A stretch of DNA of 7,668 bases from Eubacteriales Family XIII. Incertae Sedis bacterium (GTDB lineage Bacteria; Bacillota; Clostridia; Peptostreptococcales; Anaerovoracaceae): assembly GCA_031263335.1 (NCBI GenBank), contig JAISGB010000266.1, positions 1-7,668 on the forward strand. Reading direction: 5' to 3'. The translations under genes were made by a program, and so were the position numbers. Below are positions 1 through 5,346 of the stretch, piece by piece. Under the pieces are notes generated by a model, which was given only the letters and a program-made list of their open reading frames with translations, had not been told where the DNA came from and made no database searches. Position 1 is the stretch's first letter; every line of letters begins with the position of its first letter.

Positions 1-1
1 G

Positions 2-2749
2 GATATGGATCTGACGGAGCTCAGTCGGCTCGTGGATGATGATGTGTTGCCCGCCATCGAGCGGACGGAGGGCGTGGCGTCCGCGTCCACCTTCGGCGGC
101 AAGGAAAATGAGATTCGCGTCGAGGTGAATCAGGAAAGCCTCGACGGCTATTATCTCACCTTGGCGCAGATATCCCAGACCTTGGCGGCGGAAAACATCT
201 CCCTCCCGGGCGGCAGCGTCACGAAGGGATCCGGCGAGATGATCGTCCGGACGGTGGGCGATTTCGAATCCGTCGAGGACATCAAGAATGTCTCGCTTAC
301 CCTGCCGACAAAGGAGATCATACGCCTCGGCGACGTGGCTGAGGTCGTTGAAAAGGAGATGGTGCAGACATCCGTCGGACGCGTGAATTCGACGCCGGCC
401 ATCGGCGTCAGCATCACGAAGCAGACCGTCGCGAACACCGTGCAGGTGGCAAAAAAATTGGAAACGGCGATGGAGGATCTGAAGGCGAGCCACCCGGACA
501 TCACCTTCACGATGTCCATGAACCAGTCCGATTTTATCAACGAATCCATCCTGTTTGTGGCGGAAAGCGCGATCTTGGGCTGTATTCTCGCGGTGCTCAT
601 CTGTCTGCTGTTTCTGAGGAGTTTCGCCGCAACCATGGTGATAGCCCTCTCCATCCCAACATCCATCATCGCCACATTTATTCTCATGTTCGCCACGGGT
701 TTCACCATGAATATGCTGTCCTTGAGCGGTTTGGCGGTCGGCATCGGTATGCTCGTGGACGATTCCATCGTCGTCATGGAGAATATATTCCGTCATCGAA
801 ACGAGGGGAAAAACGCGCGCGACGCGTCCATCATCGGGACGAAAGAGGTGACGTTGCCGGTGTTTACCGCCACGATGACGAAGATCGCCGTCTTTCTGCC
901 CATCGTCTTTGTGGAGGGCATCGCCGCCACCATCTTCAAGGAATTTTCGTTCACCATCAGCTTTGCGCTGATCTGTTCCCTGCTCGTCGCGCTGACCGTG
1001 ATACCCATGCTGTGTTCCAAGTTGCTGAAGATCGGCGACGTGGGCGAGTCCGAACACCCGCGCTTGCCCGAAGGGAACGGGACGGCGCGCGCCTTCGGCG
1101 AGACGCCGGCGAAGCGGGACGCCGCCGGGAGCGCAAACCCCTTGGCGCTGTTCGGTCGGTTTGTGCATTGGTTGATCCGCTATTATACGCGCGTCGTCCG
1201 TTTTGCGCTCGGTTACAGAAAGACCATCGTGGGGCTTTCCCTCGCGCTCCTGATCACCTCCGCCCTGCTCATCACCGTCGTCGGCGGCGAACTGTTGCCG
1301 TCCGGGGACGAGGGGTCGCTTGAGATCTCCGCGAACGTTCCCTACGGTACGTCCATCGAAAAGACCGACGAGATCATGTCGCAGATCGAGGACTATGTGG
1401 AACACAACGTCAAAGACGCGGAAAGTTATTCCCTTTCCATCGGCAATACGTCCCTGTTGAGCCTCGGATCGACGGGCGGCGGCGGGACCGTGTCCGTCAA
1501 TCTGGTCGACAAGAACGAACGGGAGGATTCCGTCGATGAGATCGCGGAGAAGATCGCGGCGGATCTCTCCTACATTTCGGGCGCGAAGATAGATGTGAAC
1601 GTCAGCAATCAGATGAGTATGTCCATGGGCGGAAGCCCCATAGCCATCTCGATCACGGGGGATGATTTCGCCGTGATGGAGGAGGTTTCGGACGATTTTA
1701 TCGAGATCGTCAAGGGTGTCGAGGGCGCGGCGAATGTCAGCGGGAGCCTGGAGGAGGGCAGTCCCGAGGTGCAGATCGTGCCGAACCGACGGATCACTTC
1801 CGCCTACGGCATCTCGACTTTCCAACTCGCCCAGACGCTGAACGCCGCCCTCACGGGCGTCCGTTCCACCGGCCTCAAGACGGACGGACAGGAGACCCGC
1901 GTCACCATTTCCCTGAACGACGAATACGGCGAATCCATCGAAAACATGAAGCAGATATCGATCATGTCGCCCACGGGGCAACTCGTAAAGGTGGGCGACA
2001 TCGCGGATGTTCGGCCGGCGAATTCCCCGGCCCGGATCGAGCGGAACAATCAGGTGCGCACCGTGAACATCACGGCGGATTTGAGCGGCCGCGATCTGCA
2101 ATCGGTCACGACCGACATCGAGGCAGCCCTGTCCTCCTACGCCATGCCGGCGGGCTATACGTACAACATCGGCGGGGAGGCCGAGGAGATGCAGGAATCC
2201 TTCGGCGATCTCGGTTACGCGCTGTTGCTGTCCCTGCTCATCATCTACATGATACTCGCGTCCCTGTTCGAATCCCTGATACAGCCGTTCATCATCATGC
2301 TCGCGATCCCCTTTGCGCTGACCGGCGCCTTCCTCGGGCTCTTCCTGACGGATACGCCGCTTTCCTTGGTCGCCTTCATCGGGATCATCATGCTCAGCGG
2401 GATCGTCGTGAACAATTCCATTCTGCTCATCGATTTCATCAACCAAAACCGCTCGATCTACGCCACGCGCGATGAGGCGATCATCAATGCCGGACGGTTC
2501 CGGTTCCGTCCCATCCTCATGACGACGCTGACCACCTGCCTCGGGCTTCTGCCCCTCGCGATCGGACTCGGCTCCGGCGGCGAGCTTATCATGCCCATGG
2601 GCATCACCGTCATAGGCGGCCTGCTGTTTTCCACGGTGATCACCTTGGTCCTGATCCCGGTCATCTATTCCATCATCGACGATGTACGGGAAAAGCGTCG
2701 CGCGAAGCGGGAGGAACGGCGGGCGGCCAAACGTTTGACGGCGGGGTAG
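2..2749 (+). CDS. RND efflux permease, HAE1/AcrB-like (5' partial)
   Basis: Inner-membrane proton-driven multidrug/lipophile exporter subunit of the RND superfamily. The frame is open to the left edge, so the ATG at position 5 is internal. About 915 residues are visible against roughly 1,000-1,050 for the family; TM1 and the first part of the first large extracytoplasmic domain are missing. Numbering from the Met at 5: porter-domain remainder 1-180; TM2-TM6 about 181-342, with the proton-relay Asp pair D252-D253 in VDDSIVVMEN of TM4; a hydrophilic cytoplasmic linker about 343-382; TM7 about 405-426; second extracytoplasmic domain 430-730; TM8-TM12 about 735-892; a basic Arg/Lys-rich tail. The second half contains the classic RPILMTTLTTCLGLLPLA stretch (835-852). 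TM10 reads GIVVNNSILLIDF, with Asn803 where AcrB has Lys940. No adaptor or outer-membrane partner is visible, and the substrate is unknown. The family call is very secure. Confidence 0.96.
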   Translation, partial: DMDLTELSRLVDDDVLPAIERTEGVASASTFGGKENEIRVEVNQESLDGYYLTLAQISQTLAAENISLPGGSVTKGSGEMIVRTVGDFESVEDIKNVSLTLPTKEIIRLGDVAEVVEKEMVQTSVGRVNSTPAIGVSITKQTVANTVQVAKKLETAMEDLKASHPDITFTMSMNQSDFINESILFVAESAILGCILAVLICLLFLRSFAATMVIALSIPTSIIATFILMFATGFTMNMLSLSGLAVGIGMLVDDSIVVMENIFRHRNEGKNARDASIIGTKEVTLPVFTATMTKIAVFLPIVFVEGIAATIFKEFSFTISFALICSLLVALTVIPMLCSKLLKIGDVGESEHPRLPEGNGTARAFGETPAKRDAAGSANPLALFGRFVHWLIRYYTRVVRFALGYRKTIVGLSLALLITSALLITVVGGELLPSGDEGSLEISANVPYGTSIEKTDEIMSQIEDYVEHNVKDAESYSLSIGNTSLLSLGSTGGGGTVSVNLVDKNEREDSVDEIAEKIAADLSYISGAKIDVNVSNQMSMSMGGSPIAISITGDDFAVMEEVSDDFIEIVKGVEGAANVSGSLEEGSPEVQIVPNRRITSAYGISTFQLAQTLNAALTGVRSTGLKTDGQETRVTISLNDEYGESIENMKQISIMSPTGQLVKVGDIADVRPANSPARIERNNQVRTVNITADLSGRDLQSVTTDIEAALSSYAMPAGYTYNIGGEAEEMQESFGDLGYALLLSLLIIYMILASLFESLIQPFIIMLAIPFALTGAFLGLFLTDTPLSLVAFIGIIMLSGIVVNNSILLIDFINQNRSIYATRDEAIINAGRFRFRPILMTTLTTCLGLLPLAIGLGSGGELIMPMGITVIGGLLFSTVITLVLIPVIYSIIDDVREKRRAKREERRAAKRLTAG

Positions 2750-2781
2750 GCCCGCCACATCCCCTTATCGCAAAAAAACAT

Positions 2782-2810
2782 TTGACATCCGCTCCGAAGC
2801 GTTGTACCAT
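2782..2810 (+). promoter_or_regulatory. Sigma-70/SigA-type promoter of the T-box/trpB unit
   Basis: A perfect TTGACA -35 box (2782-2787) is followed after 17 bases by TACCAT (2805-2810), which matches the TATAAT consensus at 4 of 6 positions. Transcription would start near 2816-2818, just before the T-box leader. AT-rich sequence (TTTTATATATAAG) follows immediately and could hold an alternative -10. The promoter sits in the short gap after the RND gene, so trpB has its own transcription start. Confidence 0.7.
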
Positions 2811-2832
2811 TGTTTTATATATAAGTTCAAAC

Positions 2833-3096
2833 CTATGACGAAGAGTAGTAGGCTTGGAAACCCGATTCACAGAGAGCCGCCGTTGGTGGAAGCGCGGTAA
2901 GCGGGACCGAATCGAATGGACTTCGGAGGGCAGGACGAAAGGCGGATCGCCGAGTAGCGCCTGACGGGAACTCCGCCCGTTATCAAGGGAGCGCGTATAT
3001 TGTACGCGGAATGAGCGGGCGTTTACGCGTCAAGCCAGGTGGTACCGCAGAAGTAAAACTTTTGTCCCGGCGTATGTTGGGGCAGAGGTTTTTTTT
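2833..3096 (+). promoter_or_regulatory. T-box riboswitch leader, Trp specifier (UGG)
   Basis: A tRNA-sensing leader controlling the downstream trpB by transcription antitermination. A GA-rich Stem I base motif lies at about 2838-2849 (GACGAAGAGTAG). The Stem I middle helix pairs CGATTC (2863-2868) with GAATCG (2909-2914). The AGAG bulge and distal loop region lies at 2871-2900. The 3' side of the specifier loop (2915-2921) contains UGG at 2917-2919 followed by the expected purine; UGG is the Trp codon. A 7-bp hairpin, TGACGGG/CCCGTTA (2962-2968/2976-2982), follows the AGTAG motif and resembles Stem III. Another hairpin, CGCGTA/TACGCG, occurs at 2992-3008. The T-box core GGTGGTACCGC is at 3038-3048, with the UGGU bulge at 3040-3043 able to pair with a tRNA NCCA end. 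Antiterminator helix GCAGAAG (3047-3053) pairs with CUUUUGU (3059-3065). A lower helix, 3034-3039 with 3066-3071, has one A-C mismatch. The 3' half of the antiterminator is shared with the terminator. Specifier and gene agree on Trp. Confidence 0.93.
3059..3096 (+). terminator. T-box attenuator terminator
   Basis: CUUUUGUCCC (3059-3068) can form a 10-bp helix, including G-U pairs, with GGGGCAGAGG (3079-3088) around a 10-base loop. It is followed by eight T residues (3089-3096). Bases 3059-3071 are needed by both this hairpin and the antiterminator, so the two folds exclude each other, as expected for a T-box OFF state. It stops transcription about 90 bases before trpB when tRNA-Trp is charged. 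Confidence 0.88.
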
Positions 3097-3172
3097 ATTG
3101 CTCGGCGGGCGATGGGCGTTCGCGGGGCGGGCAGTTCGCTTGAGGGTCTCCGAGGACATCCCCGGGCGGGAA

Positions 3173-3180
3173 AGGAAGGA
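3173..3180 (+). promoter_or_regulatory. Ribosome binding site of trpB
   Basis: AGGAAGGA lies 4 bases before the ATG at 3185. This fixes the start: the open frame reaches back to an ATG at 3011, but that ATG is inside the T-box antiterminator region and would add 58 residues unlike any TrpB N-terminus. Another ATG at 3180 is out of frame. Confidence 0.85.
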
Positions 3181-3184
3181 TGAA

Positions 3185-4561
3185 ATGAGTATCGGAAAAA
3201 ACAACGTTCCACATCGTATCTATCTGCCGGAGGATCGGATCCCGCAACAATGGTACAATGTCCGAGCCGATATGAAGGCGAAACCCGACGCCATGCTCAA
3301 CCCCGGGACGGGCAAGCCCATCACCGAGGAAGAACTCTACCCGGTCTTTTGCAAGCAGCTCGCCCGACAGGAATTGGACGATACGACCCGCTTCGTCGAT
3401 GTCCCGGAGGAGGTGCTTGACGTGTACCGCGTGTACCGGCCGTCGCCGCTCTGCCGCGCGTACAATCTGGAAAAGCAGTTGGGGACGCCGGCGCGGATCT
3501 ATTACAAATTCGAGGGAAACAACACATCGGGCAGCCATAAGCTCAATTCGGCCGTCGCGCAGGCGTACTACGCGAAGGATGAGGGGCTGAAAGGGCTGAC
3601 CACGGAGACCGGGGCCGGCCAGTGGGGAACGGCGATGGCGGAGGCCGCCTCCTATTTCGGCTTGGACCTCATCGTGTACATGGTCAAGGTTTCCTTCAAC
3701 CAGAAACCCTTCCGGAAGGCGATCATGGAGACCTTCGACGCGAGGGTGTACGCGAGTCCCTCCGACACGACGAATTCCGGCCGCGCGATACTTGCGGAGG
3801 ATCCCGACAACAACGGCAGCCTCGGCATCGCCATCTCGGAGGCGGTCGAGGTGGCGGTGACCACCGAAGGCTATAAATACGTCCTCGGCTCCGTGCTCAA
3901 CCAGGTCCTGCTCCATCAATCCGTCATCGGCTTGGAGTCGGCCGCCGCCTTGGAACTCATAGACGAATACCCTGACGTCATCATCGGGTGCGCCGGCGGC
4001 GGTTCCAATTTGGGCGGACTCATCGCGCCCTTCGCCGGGGACAAGCTGACCGGCAAGAGCAATCCGCGCATCATCGCCGTCGAACCGGCGTCCTGTCCGT
4101 CGTTCACGAGGGGGAAATACGCCTACGACTTCTGCGATACGGCCAAGACGACCCCGTTGGCGAAGATGTACACCTTGGGTTGCGGTTTCAAGCCCTCGGC
4201 GAACCACGCGGGCGGGCTGCGCTACCACGGCATGTCGCCCATCCTCTCCAAGCTCTATCATGACGGCTATATGGAAGCGCGGGCGGTCGAACAGACCGGC
4301 GTGTTCGAAGCCGCGAAGCTGTTCGCGAAATACGAGACCATCCTGCCGGCGCCGGAATCCGCGCACGCCATCCGCGCCGCGATAGACGAGGCGATCGCGT
4401 GCAGGGAGAGCGGCGAGGCCAAGACCATCCTGTTCGGCCTGACCGGCACGGGCTATTTCGACATGACCGCCTACAGTTCCTATCTCGACGGGACCATGAC
4501 GGATCATATTCCCACTGACGAGGAGCTGCAACCGGGCTTCGACAGTTTGCCACAACTGTAA
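3185..4561 (+). CDS. trpB: Tryptophan synthase beta chain, TrpB2-type
   Basis: A PLP-dependent cytoplasmic enzyme of 458 residues that condenses indole with L-serine to give L-tryptophan. It belongs to the TrpB2 (TrpB-like) branch: the length is near 450 residues; the N-terminus YLPEDRIPQQWYNVRADM is typical of TrpB2; and ETGAGQWG carries Trp147 where classical TrpB1 has His. Visible functional residues are the Schiff-base lysine K119 in GNNTSGSHKLNSA, the catalytic glutamate E141 in ETGAGQWG, the phosphate-binding glycine loop CAGGGSNLGG (269-278), and a C-terminal GLTGTGYFD segment (418-426) at the position of the pyridine-nitrogen contact. TrpB2 proteins are known to lack the TrpA interaction surface. 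Consistent with that, no trpA, trpC, trpD or trpE is visible next to the gene. The T-box with a Trp specifier directly upstream supports a real role in Trp supply, possibly indole salvage; some TrpB2 enzymes may use other indole donors. The call is very secure, the exact in vivo donor is not. Confidence 0.96.
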   Translation: MSIGKNNVPHRIYLPEDRIPQQWYNVRADMKAKPDAMLNPGTGKPITEEELYPVFCKQLARQELDDTTRFVDVPEEVLDVYRVYRPSPLCRAYNLEKQLGTPARIYYKFEGNNTSGSHKLNSAVAQAYYAKDEGLKGLTTETGAGQWGTAMAEAASYFGLDLIVYMVKVSFNQKPFRKAIMETFDARVYASPSDTTNSGRAILAEDPDNNGSLGIAISEAVEVAVTTEGYKYVLGSVLNQVLLHQSVIGLESAAALELIDEYPDVIIGCAGGGSNLGGLIAPFAGDKLTGKSNPRIIAVEPASCPSFTRGKYAYDFCDTAKTTPLAKMYTLGCGFKPSANHAGGLRYHGMSPILSKLYHDGYMEARAVEQTGVFEAAKLFAKYETILPAPESAHAIRAAIDEAIACRESGEAKTILFGLTGTGYFDMTAYSSYLDGTMTDHIPTDEELQPGFDSLPQL

Positions 4562-4564
4562 TGT

Positions 4565-4711
4565 AACTACTTAACAGTCACGCTATTTTTGCGTATTCCG
4601 GAACCCAATACCGATTTTGTCTTCCTCACGTACGTCTGTGTACGTTCCGGGGAGCCAAAATCGGCATTGGAACCCGGACTCCGTCAAAACTATCGCGACC
4701 GTTAAGTAGTT
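4565..4711. repeat. 147-bp imperfect palindrome (MITE-like or giant hairpin)
   Basis: The left arm (4565-4633) and the reverse complement of the right arm (4640-4711) match at about 54 of roughly 70 positions, with two short gaps. The ends are a perfect 11-bp inverted repeat, AACTACTTAAC/GTTAAGTAGTT. Other perfect blocks are CCGATTTTG/CAAAATCGG (4611-4619/4656-4664), TCCGG/CCGGA and, next to a 6-base loop, ACGTAC/GTACGT (4628-4633/4640-4645). It begins 3 bases after the trpB stop codon and does not encode a protein. The structure fits a miniature inverted-repeat element or a large RNA hairpin at the trpB 3' end. The T-rich sequence after it (TTTTGATTTAATCTTT) is interrupted, so it is not a canonical terminator. 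No convincing target-site duplication was seen. Confidence 0.8.
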
Positions 4712-4805
4712 TTGATTTAATCTTTGATCGGTAACATTGTAACGGCGTTCTCCGCACCGTCCGGTCGTGCGTTTTCGTTGACACGATTGGGATATTTACG
4801 GTACG

Positions 4806-4850
4806 AAATGACCGTCCGGCGATAGCCGGGCGGTCATTTTTTATTTTTTT
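4806..4850 (+). terminator. Strong intrinsic terminator downstream of trpB
   Basis: AAATGACCGTCCGGC (4806-4820) pairs with GCCGGGCGGTCATTT (4825-4839) in a 15-bp helix with one G-U pair and a GATA loop. It is followed by a long T tract with one A interruption through 4850. The U tract is on the + strand only, so it ends rightward transcription, most likely of trpB whose stop is 245 bases upstream. The 94 bases between the palindrome and this hairpin hold no gene that I can see. Confidence 0.93.
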
Positions 4851-5009
4851 GTTTCTTTCCTCAAAAAAATCTCGCAACGGGGCAATAATTTCTCTCCGGA
4901 ATATTCTTATTCTTATGACGGGGTTATCGCGGAGCTTAGAACGCGTCCCGGACGATTTGGGGGGAATTCGACACGGCGTCCCCACATGAAATTTAAAAAA
5001 AACAAAAAT

Positions 5010-5067
5010 TTTGTCCCAAATCATGTTTCAAACCCGAAAATTTGGGTATGAATAGAATAGGGACAAA
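5010..5067. repeat. Nested, competing inverted repeats
   Basis: TTTGTCCC (5010-5017) is inverted as GGGACAAA (5060-5067). Overlapping it, CCCAAAT (5015-5021) is inverted as ATTTGGG (5040-5046). The CCC at 5015-5017 belongs to both, so in RNA the two pairings would exclude each other; in DNA they could be operator half-sites. The possible -10 box TAGAAT (5053-5058) lies inside the outer pair. Function is inferred, while the symmetry is directly visible. Confidence 0.5.
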
Positions 5068-5136
5068 CGCGGCCTTCCGGTTAGAGTACGCGAAAATTGC
5101 CCGGGAGGAAAGAGGATTGTCTGTGTAAACGCGAGT

Positions 5137-5298
5137 CGTTCGAACGGGAAAACGTTCGAACAGACGGGAAAGCGTTTGAAGGAACGACAAACCGCCCGAA
5201 GAAGGGCGGCCAAGAAGTCGTTCGCGTGGGAAACGGGCGAGAAGTCGTTCGAGTGAGAGGCAGACGGGAAATCGTTCGGGAAACGAACATCGTTTGAA
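5137..5298 (+). repeat. Degenerate CGTTYG repeat field upstream of surface-protein gene
   Basis: Seven copies of a core CGTT(C/T)G occur on the same strand at 5137, 5153, 5173, 5219, 5246, 5273 and 5291, most preceded by GAA or GGGAAA. Two 18-base copies, CAGACGGGAAAgCGTTtG and CAGACGGGAAAtCGTTcG, start exactly 100 bases apart (5161 and 5261) and differ at 2 positions. AGAAGTCGTTCG is repeated at 5213 and 5240, 27 bases apart. The first two cores contain the palindrome GTTCGAAC. A GC hairpin CCGCCC/GGGCGG (5192-5197/5204-5209) lies in the middle and has no T tract. The region could hold regulator sites or a structured leader; no known family is recognised. Confidence 0.6.
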
Positions 5299-5346
5299 AA
5301 GACGAAACCCGTCCGGAAAAAAAGGAAGCGAGAAAGGGTGGAGCGT

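Larger units (their letters stand above)
4851..5346. other. Gene-free interval and probable 5' leader of the surface-protein gene
   Basis: No credible coding region lies in these ~500 bases. The first part (4851-4980) shows nothing recognisable. An AT-rich patch (4991-5012, including eight A residues at 4995-5002) could be an upstream promoter element. TAGAAT at 5053-5058 matches a -10 box at 5 of 6 positions, but no good -35 box is correctly spaced, so the promoter of the next gene is not identified with confidence. Nested inverted repeats (5010-5067) and a degenerate repeat field (5137-5298) follow and are listed separately. A frame opening with TTG at 5097 and spanning the repeats encodes only a low-complexity Arg/Glu/Val-rich peptide and was not accepted. 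Confidence 0.6.

Noticed and set aside
1012..1323. 103-codon + strand frame inside the RND gene
   Set aside because: It is an alternate-frame Arg-rich shadow within a clearly coding RND region.
2740..2756. GGCGGG/CCCGCC hairpin over the RND stop codon as a terminator
   Set aside because: The 6-bp stem is real but no T tract follows, so it is not a canonical intrinsic terminator; it may be chance in GC-rich sequence.
3011..3184. N-terminal extension of trpB from the ATG at 3011
   Set aside because: This ATG lies within the T-box leader just before the antiterminator. The encoded 58 residues match no TrpB, and a good ribosome binding site marks the ATG at 3185.
3095..4555. 486-codon open frame on the - strand opposite trpB
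   Set aside because: It is entirely antisense to a highly conserved TrpB2 gene and runs through the T-box terminator. The product is Arg/Gly-rich with no recognisable motif, as expected for a GC-rich shadow frame.
4778..4806. TTGACA at 4778-4783 as a promoter of a small RNA
   Set aside because: No -10 box is found at 16-18 bases, and any transcript would start inside the terminator hairpin at 4806-4850.
4626..5024. 132-codon open frame on the - strand in the intergenic region
   Set aside because: It crosses the strong terminator and half of the palindrome, has a strongly basic composition without domains, and no ribosome binding site was apparent.
5097..5297. 66-codon + strand frame over the repeat field
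   Set aside because: It starts at a TTG without a clear ribosome binding site, and the peptide is low complexity and explained by the DNA repeats.
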